NCBI GenBank assembly: GCA_963575745.1
Contig: CAUYUJ010020173.1
Coordinates: 98,606 to 162,605 of the forward strand
Length of the DNA: 64,000 nt
Reading direction: 5' to 3'
DNA from: Prorocentrum cordatum
Taxonomy: Eukaryota > Sar > Dinophyceae > Prorocentrales > Prorocentraceae
The position numbers were made by a program, and so were the translations under genes. This document shows positions 29,350 to 39,414 of the stretch, in pieces (position 1 is the stretch's first letter; each line of letters starts with the position of its first letter). The notes below the pieces were generated by a model that was not told the DNA's origin, searched no databases, and worked only from the letters and a program-made list of their open reading frames with translations.

Positions 29350-29920
29350 CCTGTTCGACTAGAGCCTGTTCGAGCCCCGCCGCCCCCCACCCCCCTGTTT
29401 CCGGGAAGGGGGGGGTCTCCCCCGCCCGGCCGCCGAATGAGGTAGGGATTTCTCATTCCCCCCAGGAGACTGTTTTTTAGGGTCGGGCGATAAGCCGGGT
29501 TATCGGGCTTGTCCCCCCCCCCTCCCCTCCCCCAGGATAACCTAACCTTGCCCGTTGTGCAGGTCCGCGGGAGGGCGGGCGCGGGCATATGCAGGGCTGC
29601 CCACAGCGCGACGGTTAGGTGATCGGCCGGCCTTCTCCTCCCCCCCCCGGGATAACCCGGGTTATCGCCGATTCAAAAAGAACTGGTCTCCAGTTTCCTG
29701 GAGTTTGTTTGTTTTTGCCAGTCAAGTCACGGTAGGTCGCGTTCCCTCCGTCATGGCATCCCAGCTCGGGCTCTCCGAACGCGGAGGTCGGGGGTGTCCA
29801 CGCGGGGGGGTGAGGACCAGATGGGGACGGGCGGGGAGCGGGCAGGGGCTTCTCCCAGATCTCATGGCTTCCTCTTTTCCCTTTGAGACGTCCTGCTTGC
29901 CCCCCCTGCCCCGCCCGTGT
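29350..29920. other. No gene recognised
   Basis: Includes the perfect 16-bp palindrome GATAACCCGGGTTATC near 29651-29666 and a related GGGTTATCGGGC near 29497. No domain found. Confidence 0.4.
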
Positions 29921-29924
29921 GCGA

Positions 29925-30095
29925 AAAACATATCCGTATCCGCGGCCACGCGGGCCGGGCCCCTGGGCCGCGACCCCGCGGGCGGTGTTTTTGTGCGGAT
30001 GCTCCGCGCGGAACACATCCGTGCGACCTCGCATCCGCGGGATCGCGCCCAGAATCCATGCCGCGAGGGCGCGGATACGGATGTGCTCGCCGCTT
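29925..30095. repeat. Inverted-repeat element with ATCCGTATCCGCG ends
   Basis: The left end has CATATCCGTATCCGCGGCC. The right end, in reverse complement, has CACATCCGTATCCGCGCCC. The interior is G+C-rich with CATCCGCGGGATCGC. It shares blocks with 12960-13270 and, more distantly, with the 46.7-kb palindrome. Confidence 0.65.
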
Positions 30096-30179
30096 GTGGC
30101 CACCACGCCTGGGCACTGGCCCCTGGTCGCCCTGGCAGGTAGCACGCGCGCCACCACGCACGGCAATCTTCTGTTCGCT

Positions 30180-30315
30180 CCTCCTCCTCCTCCTCCTCCT
30201 CCACCTCCTCCTCCTCCTCCTCCTCCTCCTCCTCCTTCCGCTCCTCCTCCTCCTCCTCCGCCTCCTCCTCCTCCTCCTCCTCCTCCTCCTCCCCCTCCTC
30301 CTCCTCCTTCCTGCT
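30180..30315. repeat. (TCC)n pyrimidine tract
   Basis: About 130 bp of TCC/CTC with short interruptions (CTTCCGCTCC, CTCCGCC). Confidence 0.95.
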
Positions 30316-30464
30316 CTTGCTGCCCGCGGCCCTCGGCACGATCTCGCGCTGCCGCACTGCCATGACGCGTGCTGGCCGCCCACGCGCCCAGCGGCGCATG
30401 GCTTTTGCTCGCCTGCCTGGTCGGCACTCGGCCCCTCCCTCGCCCCCTCTGCTCAGGAGCGGAA

Positions 30465-30592
30465 AAAAGGACGTACATGTACATGAATCCGCGCACATGT
30501 TCGTATAACGCACATGTTCGTATAACGCGGCCGGTCTCACGGATCGAGGGGCCGTGTTCATGTGCATAGCTGGGCGCGTACGTCCTTTGTGG
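30465..30592. repeat. Inverted repeat, AAGGACGTAC arms
   Basis: AAGGACGTACATGTACATGAA near 30467 (also a local ACATGTACATG palindrome) pairs loosely with TTCATGTGC and GTACGTCCTT near 30556-30591. CGCACATGTTCGTATAA occurs twice, 22 bp apart, in between. Confidence 0.55.
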
Positions 30593-30678
30593 GCGCCCTC
30601 TCGGCGGCGCACCCGCGGCGGCGCGCCGTGCCCCCCCCCCCGTGGGGAAGGGCGGCGCGCGGCGGGCGCCCCCCCCAG

Positions 30679-30714
30679 GAGCTGCGCGCCTTCGCGACGC
30701 AGACGGGCTTCGAG
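30679..30714 (+). CDS. Possible short exon (ELRAFATQTGFE)
   Basis: CGCCCCCCCCAG ends at 30678 and the frame then reads ELRAFATQTGFE before running into a (GTC)n tract. The position after a pyrimidine-rich acceptor, and the helix-like sequence, fit the exon-like pieces at 10186 and 48478. It is very short and may be a fragment only. Confidence 0.22.
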
Positions 30715-30721
30715 GCTTCGG

Positions 30722-30757
30722 GGCCTTCGTCGTCGTCCGTCGTCGTCCGTCGTCGTA

Positions 30758-30851
<94 letters not shown>

Positions 30852-30855
30852 TTCT
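30722..30855. repeat. (GTC)n then (GGC)n tract
   Basis: (GTC)n with a few early interruptions, then about 15 GGC units. Frames through it give homopolymers. Confidence 0.97.
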
Positions 30856-31028
30856 TCTCTTCGGAGGTGGTCGGGCGTTGCTGGAGGTCCTCGTCGCCCC
30901 CGGCTGGGCGCAGCTTGCCAGGCTGGTCAGGATGCACCCCGAGCGGGGTCCGAGGACCCCTGCTGAGCTGGTCCCGGTCGTCGTCGCTGTCCTCGTCGTC
31001 CTGGTCGAGGTGGAGGTGGGGTTAAGTC

Positions 31029-31169
31029 GGGCCTGTCCCTCTACAGGGGGAATATTCAAGAATGAAAAATAGTCTGGGGACGATTGTTTGACCATTTTTG
31101 AACATTTTTGGTTTTTTGTCGGGTATGTTTAATTTTTCGTCCAAAATCGGCCTGTAGGGGGACATGCCC
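31029..31169. mobile_element. 141-bp AT-rich inverted-repeat element
   Basis: The left end GGGCCTGTCCCTCTACAGG matches the right end in reverse complement (GGGCATGTCCCCCTACAGG) at 17 of 19 positions. The interior is AT-rich (CATTTTTGAACATTTTTGG), unlike its surroundings. GAGGTGGAGGTGGGG at 31007-31021 and GAGGTGGAGGTAGGG at 31170-31184 flank it, with seven extra bases on the left. MITE-like; the flanking repeat could be a target duplication or local GGAG-rich sequence. Confidence 0.75.
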
Positions 31170-31189
31170 GAGGTGGAGGTAGGGAGGAA

Positions 31190-32045
31190 GAGGGGAGAAG
31201 GGGGGAGGATGAGGGAAGGGCGGAGGAGTCCGGGAGTCCAGGGGTTGGGTGTGCCGTCCGATTTGAAGTCTCCTGCTCCTGCCTCCTCCCTACCTCCTTC
31301 CCCCTCTCAATCGCCCCCCATCGCTGCATTTGTCCCCTTGCAGTCCTCTTCATCCTCCCCCCTTTCCGTGTCCTTCTCCCCCTGCCCCCCTTATCCCAAT
31401 CACCTATCACAGCTGTCCCTTTCCCCTCCCAATCCCCCTCCTCTCTTCCGTCCCTGCATACACCCTGTAACCCTCCAGCGGTTGCGCAAACCCTTTCGTA
31501 CCACCCGGATGTCTGGCTGGCAACATCGCCAACACGATCGTCCACCAAACCAGGGCCACAAACGACGAAGGCTGGGCCGAAGCGGGTTACCGTTTGAGCC
31601 ACACGCACCGAGCAAGCGCACTGAACGAGTCCTCGTCGACGCCGCGGTTGCCAGCAGCGACGGGGGCCTGGAACGGCCGAGACAGCGCAGCGAAGGACGC
31701 GCCCCAGACGGATCGCCAAGCAGACAGAGGAGCAGCGTGACCACACGAGTTCACAGCCGCACGTTTCACACCACACTGCCATCAGACGCGCAGCGACGAC
31801 GCTCGAGCCCGCAAGTCAATCATCACACCTGTATTCCAGCATTTCCGCGTGCATGATCGGTGGCCACGACGCACGACGAGGCCATGGGAGAACACGTCCT
31901 CGAGCAGCTCATATACCTCGAGAGCAGCTCCCGCGAGTGCACGCTCAGACTGTGGAGCCTCACCATCCACACGATCGATTTCGATCCGAGCTCCACATGG
32001 CAAGTTCAGATCCGGGCGCACGGCGCGACGGGAAGATGCACACGC
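31190..32045. other. No gene recognised
   Basis: Positions 31260-31470 are C+T-rich. The rest is non-repetitive and open on both strands for 200-230 residues, without a recognised domain. Confidence 0.4.
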
Positions 32046-32059
32046 TCTCGCAGATGTCC

Positions 32060-32165
32060 ACAGATGCATTGCAAAAAGGATTGCAAAAACCCTGTTTTTT
32101 TGCAATCCTGGGTTTTTTGCAATCCTTTTTTTTTTTTTTGCAATCCTGGGTTTTTTTGCAATCTT
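32060..32165. repeat. GGATTGCAAAAA stem-loop cluster
   Basis: GGATTGCAAAAACCC is followed by its complement-like GTTTTTTTGCAATCC, then GGGTTTTTTGCAATCC and GGGTTTTTTTGCAATC. The first block can pair with any of the later ones, giving alternative hairpins. A 12-base poly-T lies inside. Confidence 0.8.
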
Positions 32166-32339
32166 GCGGCCCACAAGAACTCTGCAGCGGGGGGGGGGGC
32201 CCTCCCCGCGACGAAGGCTCCCGCGCACCGCAGCGCGACGAAGGCCCGGCCCCTGGCCTGGCGGGCCCCCCCCCCCCCACGCCAGGGGCCTCGCGGCAGA
32301 GCCGCGGAGGGAGGGCGCCCGAGAGGCCACTCGGCGCTC

Positions 32340-32445
32340 ACCCTCCTCCTCCTCCTCCTCCTCCTCCTCCTCCTCCTCCTCCTCCTCCATCTCCTCCTCC
32401 CCCTCCTTCTCCTCCTCCTCCTCCTCCTCCTCCTCGTCCTCGTCA
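32340..32445. repeat. (TCC)n tract between two GAGGCCACTCGGCGCTCACC copies
   Basis: The 20-base block GAGGCCACTCGGCGCTCACC occurs on both sides of the tract (near 32323 and 32447), so the pyrimidine tract is bounded by a direct repeat. Confidence 0.85.
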
Positions 32446-32694
32446 AGAGGCCACTCGGCGCTCACCCTCCCTTCGGAGCGTGAATTACCTCCCCCGCTTT
32501 CGCTTCCAGGCAAAACCAAGTCATACCACGCGCCTCCTCGTCAAGCGGCCTGACCAGTACAGGCCGCAGTTTGGCATCGCTTGGTATCTCTTGGAAGCGA
32601 GGGTGGTCAAAAGCGAGGTAGGTTTGTTTGCCCCCTATCCCTCGCTCCCGCGCGGCCCTCCGGCTCGCGTCCCCGCGCAGAACGGCTGGACGTA

Positions 32695-32869
32695 GAACGA
32701 CACGAAGATCGGGACAAAATCGGATCGGGATAACTCGAAATCTCTGAGAATCGGCGGGTCTGGAGGATGTATTGGGCGCCGCGGCCGCTCCAGAGCGTTC
32801 CGGAACGCTCTGAGAGCGCTCCGGAACGCTCTGGAGCGATTTATCCCAATCCTAGCCCTGTTTTAGGAC
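32695..32869 (+). repeat. Inverted pair IR-L, partner at 36993-37165
   Basis: CGGATCGGGATAACTCGAAA, TCTCTGAGAATCGGCGGGTC, TGGAGGATGTATTGGGCGCC and a CCGGAACGCTCTGGAGCG end are present in reverse complement near 37.1 kb at over 90 percent identity by eye. The CGCTCTGGAGCG/CTCCAGAGCG ends are themselves inverted repeats of the GCGTTCCGGAACGC type. Confidence 0.88.
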
Positions 32870-33330
32870 GAGCACGGGCGTCACGTCCATTCCAAGCGAG
32901 CGGATGCTTCACGCCTCCCTGCCACTGGCCAAGCCCTTCGGCAGACTTCCCTTCCCCACACATCAGAGCACGAGCAGCACGTGGCCTCCGAGAGACTGCT
33001 GACCAGGCTGGCCGGCTTCAGACTCCGCGCTTCCAGCAAGCGAGCGTGCTTGCTCACGGTGCACTTCTTCCGAGAGCAGTGCCAAGGAGTACAATTGGAT
33101 CTCGGGGCGCACTGCCGTTTTTACCTCGTTGTGGGAGCTGTTCAGGAGTCGCCGTTCGGCACACTCGCCCCCGATGGCATCTTGAAAGCAGGGCGGACGC
33201 CGAACGTCCATCCATGTTACTGCTCACAACTCCAGCAAACATTCCAGAGGCGTACATCCGCAGTGGGTGCCGATGCGGGCAGCGGGCCTCTCCAGTCTCC
33301 TGCGGGGCATGGAGCAAGGCTACCCATCTA
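32870..33330. other. No gene recognised; open on both strands
   Basis: Plus-strand frames of about 175-200 residues with varied composition cross this stretch. No family was recognised and both strands are open, so coding is unproven. Confidence 0.3.
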
Positions 33331-33334
33331 TCAG

Positions 33335-33495
33335 GAGGGGAAAAAACACACAGACACAATTAATCGGCGATTCCCAGAAAATATAGGAAAATATGGGCAG
33401 GGGGGGGGAAGACAAAAACCCAGAAAATATGAAAAAATATGGGGAATATTTTATTTGTGTGTATTCATTTGTGTGTCCCAGTTCCCCTTCAATCT
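33335..33495 (+). repeat. Dispersed repeat, direct partner at 36815-36970
   Basis: AACACACAGACACAATTA, a GGAAAATATGGGCA stretch, GGGGGGGGAAGACAAAAACC, CAGAAAATATG and TTTATTTGTGTGTATTCATT recur in order. The two ends have loosely complementary ACACACA/TGTGTGT motifs. Confidence 0.88.
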
Positions 33496-33499
33496 AGCT

Positions 33500-34125
33500 C
33501 ATCACTTGTAGCTATCTTCCCTGGCAAATCTTCGCTCCGCTTGCCACCGACCAGCAGATCGGAGGCACGGGGGCCCGCTTGGGATGCGCCTCGCCCACGA
33601 CGTGCTCCCGACCAGCCACGCTCGCTCCTCCCATTACGATGCTCGGCGATGTCGCGAGCAGAAAATCTCGGCGGGCTCGAGCTACACCCCAGCGGAACAA
33701 GCATACCCCTCGGATTTGCAGGGCGGGATTGCGCACAGTGCGCGTCCAGAGCAAGGGCACCGATACCCTTCCTTGCAGTGGCAATACTAGGCGTATCGAC
33801 CACCAACTCATTACTTTCCGCGTCACGATGGGTACAGTAGTTGCGTTGGCGTCATTCACTGCACGCGCGCAATAGTTGATCATCAGAAAACGACCCAATG
33901 GCGTACCGAATCTATCTTATAAACAGCACGGTAACTATTGACGCCTTGCGTATTTCCACCAATCCATCCAGAAGCGATGTCCGGGTCAGTTGCGTTGACC
34001 AGGAAAGTACAGAAGCAAGCAGTGGAACAAAGAGAGAGGGGTGCAGCCGTCGAGCCGAAGATCGGGAAGAGCCTGAGCAGACCCAGGTGTCAACCATACA
34101 TGCCTTCGCAGATCGTTCGATGTGG
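33500..34125. other. No gene recognised
   Basis: Non-repetitive DNA of moderate GC content. Several frames of around 100 residues on both strands, none recognised. Confidence 0.35.
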
Positions 34126-34129
34126 GAGC

Positions 34130-34620
34130 TCGCTTGGGTCATCTTGGGGCCCTCTTGGGGCCACTCTTGGGGCCATCTTGGAGGCCATCGGTTAAAGAAG
34201 AGGGCGGCGTGTATGTCAGTCCCCCCCGTCGGAAGCCTTGAGGTCGCTTCTTCCGCTCTTCTTCCACTCTCGTGTGGCGCTTTTGGGGCGTTTTTGGGGG
34301 ATGTTTGGAAGCTGTGCCGGGGACCTCTTGGGGTTCTCCTGGGCCATCACAGAGCCATCTTGAGGAGTCAAGAGCCGATCGGAAGCGATAAGGTGGGAAA
34401 GCATAGCACGTTGATTCCCCTGAGGTTCTGAATGGTTTCGAGTTCTGAGAGACGTCCTTGGGAGGCTCTGCGGCAACTTCGAACCGTATCGGGACGGTCT
34501 TGGGGCCCTTTGGAGGCATGTTGAAAACCATTTCAAACTGATCTTGGGCTGTCTTGGGCGATCTTGGAGGCCATCTTCAGCCATCTAGAGCCCCCTTGGG
34601 CCATCTTGGATCCTCTGACC
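34130..34620 (+). repeat. 10-11 bp CTTGGGG-type array (sparse)
   Basis: CTTGGGGCCCTC, CTTGGGGCCACTC, CTTGGAGGCCATC and GGGCCATCTTGG recur, more widely spaced than in the 27-kb arrays. Confidence 0.6.
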
Positions 34621-34864
34621 CCTCGCGCCCCCGCCTCCAGACCCAGGGCGAGAGGGTAGGGGCAGAGACAGGCCTATCCCCAGAGGGGAAGGAGGTCCTG
34701 AGAGGCTCACCGAACATGCTCCCCGAAGGGAGCAGTGAACTCTGTAAAGCACCTGCGCCCAGAAGGCTGGTGGTATGCCGGCGGTGCCTTGTGGGGGAGA
34801 TGCGTGGATCCTCACGGAACCCCCCCGACAATTTTTGCGCTGGACACAGTGATGCAAGCTTCGC

Positions 34865-35485
34865 ATGCATCGGCCAGACAGTCTCCCACAGCGGCCAGTA
34901 GATCAACGCTGTCCACGGCGCGAACCGCAAGGCACGGGGCAAAAAAAGGCCCTGCGCAAACACAGTGCGAGCCGCGTCGCGAGCAGCAGCCCGCCCCAGC
35001 ACGATTCAACCGCGACGCCGGACCAGCACAGCGAGCGCCACGAAGACACCGCAAGTGTAGGCATGGAGATTGGGGTTGGATCTATTGAGCGTGCTTCGCG
35101 GCGCGTAGACCATTATAAGGGGCATCGTCGGATGATTTCTGTGGCGGCAAAGCACACGCAAAAGTCTTGGCGCATGGCCTCGAGGGTTGCCAACCACGAG
35201 CGCATAAGTTGGACGCGGCCAGAACCACATTGGCAACAAGGAATCAAGCCCGCGCCCGCACGGCCACCGTCAGCAACTTCGCCCACGCAAACGCTGAGAC
35301 GTCGACGCAATTATCTACATGTTATAAAAGCTGCTCGCCCCAGACTTGCATTTAGCGCCCACGACTACCAGCGCGAAGTGCCCGCTAACCCACTTCGCCT
35401 GTTGTCTGACGGCCCAAAACGCCTTCACCTCAATTGGTCGACGCTCGAGGACCATCATGGCTATGCCATAGTACGGTTTTGCTAA
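34865..35485 (+). CDS. Uncharacterised open frame, 206 residues
   Basis: Open frame with balanced composition and no low-complexity run, in a non-repetitive region. No domain, signal peptide or membrane segment was recognised. The minus strand is also open over the second half (35315-36028), so the coding strand cannot be decided. No function is proposed. Confidence 0.15.
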   Translation: MHRPDSLPQRPVDQRCPRREPQGTGQKKALRKHSASRVASSSPPQHDSTATPDQHSERHEDTASVGMEIGVGSIERASRRVDHYKGHRRMISVAAKHTQKSWRMASRVANHERISWTRPEPHWQQGIKPAPARPPSATSPTQTLRRRRNYLHVIKAARPRLAFSAHDYQREVPANPLRLLSDGPKRLHLNWSTLEDHHGYAIVRFC

Positions 35486-35499
35486 CACACGTTGAGACC

Positions 35500-36640
35500 G
35501 ATTACAAGGCCGTCGCCTTTCTCGTTCCATGCGTGCTTGTTGACCCGCTGTTCCGGCGCACGTTGCCTCCCTGGTGAATCCAAGGTCCAGAGCCCCCGGT
35601 TTCACCAACCTGTCGACTGTCCGCAGAGCTGGTCTCTCGTTTGCTCGCTCCCCGCCTCGTCTTCTCGGCCATCCCCCGGGCTGGTCTCCCTCCCCCTCCC
35701 ACTTCGTCCTCTTGATCCGGTGCCATCGCCTCCGCCTGCTCCTCCTCTTTCTCGCCCTCTCCTGCTCGAGCCCCTTCGTTGTCCAGCCGCTTTCTGGCTC
35801 GTCGTGGCAGCCCGCCCCTTTCCGCACGGCCGCACAGGGCGACGACGCCGAGTGGGAGGAGGAGTGACCCAGCCAGCGGCCCTTCTCAACGCCTCGTCCC
35901 GTTCGTCCTCCTCCCTCGTCCTCCTCGTCCTCGTTCCTCCTCGTGCTCCTTCCGTCGCCTCCTGCCCATGTTCCTTGTGCCCCACCCCCCGCCTTCCCTC
36001 CTCCTCCGTCCGCACGTCCCTCCTTCACATGCCGACGCTTCCTCCTCCGTCCGGAGGGTGCCGTGCCCGAGCACGCCTGCAGCCCAAACTCGGGTTATCG
36101 AAGACAATCTATTCTCAGAGCCGATACGATGAGCTGTGTCGAGGTCAGCCAGCACCTCGCCCTTCCGATGCAGTGCGGCTTCCCTCCTTTCTCTCCTCCG
36201 TCCCTTGCTCCCCGCCTGCATGTTCCTCCTCGCTCTTCCCCCCTTCCCTTCCTCTGGGTGCACTTGCTCCGAAAGGCACGTTCAGGGACTTCGCGCTCTG
36301 AACGTGGCCCCCCTTTGCGTCCCACGCCTGCCCCCCCCCCGAACGCGGTGAGGACCCTCGCTGCAGCCGACAGAACGCTCCTCTTTTTTGCTCTCGCCCC
36401 CCCCTCTTCCCGCATCGCACGGCCTTTTCGGCCGATGGGCAACGACGAGCAGGGAGCGGCATGCGAAGAAACCTTTGTCAAGGGAAGAAAAGCCACCCGG
36501 ACCGGACAATTGGCGTTTACTAAACGGCCCTGGGCGTTTACTAAACAGCCCTGCCCTGTTCGATTCCTTCTTTGGGCGTGTTTACTAAAGGCCTCGCGTG
36601 TCGGGGTGGTTATTATCGGGGTGGATTTTCTGCCCTCTAC
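35500..36640. other. C+T-rich region; triple GGCGTTTACTAAA repeat
   Basis: Positions 35640-36300 are pyrimidine-rich, with Pro/Ser-rich or Arg/Glu-rich frames that follow from composition. GGCGTTTACTAAACGGCCC, GGCGTTTACTAAACAGCCC and GGCGTGTTTACTAAAGGCC occur at about 36512, 36534 and 36574. Confidence 0.5.
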
Positions 36641-36650
36641 TTTGGGGAGC

Positions 36651-36798
36651 TCCGCGCGGACCTCTCGGATCGGCGCCCCGGCCTCTCCCGGCGCGGCCTG
36701 CGGCGCCGCCCGGTGGTGCGCCGCCCCGCGCGCAGGGGAGGGGGGGGGGGCCTAGCGCAGATATCCACGAAGTCCGCGCGGACCTCCCGAAGTTTCTG
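36651..36798. mobile_element. Hairpin family HP1, complete copy with longer interior
   Basis: TCCGCGCGGA marks both core ends (36651 and 36773). Left: CCTCTCGGATCGGCGCC. Right, in reverse complement: CTTCGTGGATATCTGCGC. The interior is a GC-rich stretch with a run of 12 G. Lies immediately upstream of the dispersed repeat at 36815. Confidence 0.75.
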
Positions 36799-36814
36799 CC
36801 CATGCCGTTCTCAT

Positions 36815-36970
36815 TCAGGAGGGAAAGAAACACACAGACACAATTAGTCGTCCACTCCCAGGAAAATATGGGCAAATATGGGAAGTGGGGGGGAAGACAG
36901 AAACCCAGAAAATATGGGAAAATATGGGGAACCTGTTTATTTGTGTGTATTTATTTGTGTGTCCTGGGGC
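36815..36970 (+). repeat. Dispersed repeat, direct partner of 33335-33495
   Basis: Same ordered blocks as the first copy (AACACACAGACACAATTAG, GGGGGGGAAGACAGAAACCC, TTTATTTGTGTGTATTTATT). Both copies are preceded by TCAGGAGGG. Confidence 0.88.
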
Positions 36971-36992
36971 CCCTCCATACAGTCGAGACGCT

Positions 36993-37165
36993 GAAAACAG
37001 AGCTAGGATCGGGATAAGTCGCTCCAGAGCGTTCCGGAGCGCTCGCAGAGCGTTCCGGAGCGCTTTGGAGCGGCCGCGGCGCCCAATACATCCTCCAGAC
37101 CCGCCGATTCTCAGAGATTTCGAGTTATCCCGATCCGATTTTGCCCCGATCTTCGCGTCGTTTTA
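36993..37165 (-). repeat. Inverted pair IR-R, partner of 32695-32869
   Basis: Reverse complement of the left copy, reading inward from GCTAGGATCGGGATAAG through CTCCAGAGCGTTCCGGAGCG to GAGTTATCCCGATCCG. Together the two copies bracket 4.1 kb. Confidence 0.88.
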
Positions 37166-37169
37166 ACGC

Positions 37170-38220
37170 TGAAATGCGGCCACCCTTGGGCTCAGGAGGG
37201 GCTCCGTGTTTCGGGCCGCCCCTGAAAACCTAGGTCGAGGAACCCGTTCGTGGCCAATGCGCTCGCCGCGGCCAGGACAGCCCGTCCGCTCCTTAGGCTG
37301 CATTCCTCACGTTGGCACGCTAGCTGCGCTCCTTTCTCCCACGTTGCAGGGTCCTTTCGGTCGATGGGAAGGGCGGTGCGGCGCACGACGGCGTCGGTCT
37401 GAGTGCTGGTCTCGAAGTGGGCACCGACAAACGAGTGCGCAACGTCCAAAGGCGGGGCCGTCTGCGCCGACAGTGGCGCGTAGACTGCCCGAGTAAGGTC
37501 GCGCGTGAGCGCCCTCGCTTCCAAGGCAGCGAGCCGCGCTGGCGACCCACGTGGGCCACCGCGGAAGGTCGCTGCGCCGTCTCGCGTCAGGCACGTCCAC
37601 GTCGCGTTGCGTCGCTCAAGAGTGTGCAAGTCCTCGTCTGGGGAGGATTCCCGAAGGAGCGGGGAGGTGCGTTTGGGTCCAGTCGTTGTGGCATTGGGCG
37701 CTCGTTTCCGGACGAGGGAAGTGCCATCCAGAGCCCGCCCGAGGCGTGCGCCCGAACGAAGCAACCATCGTTTCACGCCGCACGCGTCGCGCCCGTTTCC
37801 CGGCACGTCCTCTCCCCGCCATCTCTCCTCCGCTGCCCCGTCTCCAACATCCTGGCCTCCTGGCTCCCTCAACCCCTTCCCACTTGGGTGCGCGCCCGCT
37901 GCCACCCCTCCCATTGTGGCGCTTGCCGCGGTTCATCTCGCCCCAGCGCCCAGCGTGGTGACGGCAACGTCGAGCTCACGCGAAGCAGTCTCCCCTGAGC
38001 AGGTACCTTCTGCTATGTCCCGAAGGCACCGCGAACGCAGCTCCTCCGCCTTTCTCATCCATTTCCGTCCTCCTGGCGCAGTTGTGTTCCCCCTCCTCCC
38101 CCCTCCACCCTCGTCACTGCCTTCTCTTTCCCCACACTCGATCCTCCCTCCTTCCTCGCCCGTGCTGCTGCTGCTCATTCTTCTCCCCCTTCCGTGCCCT
38201 TGGTTCCTCGCTCTTCCGCG
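37170..38220. other. No gene recognised
   Basis: Frames of 190-240 residues are open on both strands with Arg/Pro/Ser-rich translations. No domain recognised. Confidence 0.35.
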
Positions 38221-38223
38221 CAC

Positions 38224-38240
38224 TCCGTAGCCATCTTGGT
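38224..38240 (+). other. Spliced-leader-like sequence (possible relic)
   Basis: TCCGTAGCCATCTTGG matches the first 16 bases of the 22-base dinoflagellate spliced leader, as I remember it, with one change; the last six bases do not match. It lies about 150 bp upstream of the decayed LINE's ORF1, much as the other spliced-leader-like site lies relative to the open LINE. Parts of it (GCCATCTTGG) also occur in the CTTGGGG arrays, so chance is not excluded. Confidence 0.35.
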
Positions 38241-38390
38241 CCATCTCCGGAGGCAGCAGGCTCAGGGCAGGAGTTCTTTTCGCATTTGGGGAGCGCGGCC
38301 CTCTACATGGAACCTTCAGAGCTTTCCTGATATCTGTGTCCTAGGGGCTTCATCCCCTTACTTTTTTTGCGAACTGTTACATTACACTGA

Positions 38391-39411
38391 TTGACAGCTT
38401 CTGCTTCTGCGCGGCGTCGGCAGAGTGAGAGCGACGCCGGAGCCAGGCGTTTCTGCGCCCATGAAAAAACAACGTTGCCATGGTTCAAAGCCGGGCTCCT
38501 CCACTGCAAGCAGTGCCTGATGCATAAGTCCGCGCGCTACAAAGAAAACGAAACGCCGTCCATCCCCAGCACTTCGAACAAGTCTAAGTTGCTCGAGGAA
38601 AGGTGCGCGCTGTTCGAGAAGTAGTTCAAGCAGCTGCGGACCCAGCCCCCTCGAGCGCATTGCGGTGCTGGTGGTGGCGGTGCTGATCCTCCTTGGGCAG
38701 GTGGCGATGTCAAGAGCTGCCTGGAACGGGCACGCGTCAAGCTCCTCGGTGGTCTCATTAGGCAACTGGCGAGTGGCGGTTTCAGCGGGGACGCCGAGCA
38801 GTTGGTCGCTGGCCAAGTACCGCGAGGAGCGTGCACAGCTCGAGCAGCTTCTGTTCGCCGACCGCCCGGTCGAGTGCCAGGCCCGCAGCCTTGCGGGGCA
38901 GCTACAGAGTGCCCGACATCGCTAGCTGCATCTGCAGGTGGCTCGCGACGAGCAGGCTGCCAAGATCGACGCCCTACGCCTGTCCCCCGGTGAGATGGAC
39001 GCGAAGCCGGGGGAGGCCCAGGCCGAGGTGCTGCGGTTCGAGGCGGAGACTCGGGCTGCCTCGTCACAGGCCCAGCCGCCTGCCCAGAGCGGGCCTCCCA
39101 CTGTGACCCAGCTTCTGGCAGACTTGTCCGCGCCGGTGGAGCAGCTGGGCCAGGTGGCAGGAGGACTGGGCTTCCGCGGCGAGCTGCTGGCCGAGCTCAA
39201 GCCCACGGCGAGCGCGCTGCACAAGTTGCGCGAGCACGCCGGATCCCAGCCTGCTCCTGGCGGCGAGCCCGAGCCCGCAGCGGGCGAGGACGCCAAGGAG
39301 ATGGAGGCCGATGAGGATCCAGTAGCTTCGATGGCCCCAGGGGGCCTCAGGGCGTCGCTCAAGAAGCCTCGCGCCCAGTGCGGCGCCCGCCAGTATTCTA
39401 GTTTGTGTTTA
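38391..39411 (+). pseudogene. Decayed LINE: ORF1 remnant
   Basis: Frame one carries WFKAGLLHCKQCLMHKSARY then a Lys/Glu-rich helix (KLLEERCALFEK), a TAG at about 38623, and FKQLRTQPP. After a frame change near 38815 comes KYREERAQLEQLLFADRP, a TAG near 38923, and DEQAAKIDALRLSPGEMD. The Cys-x2-Cys/His-containing start and charged heptad-like helices fit a coiled-coil nucleic-acid-binding ORF1 protein. Two in-frame stops and a shift make it a pseudogene. Confidence 0.55.
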
Positions 39412-39414
39412 TTT

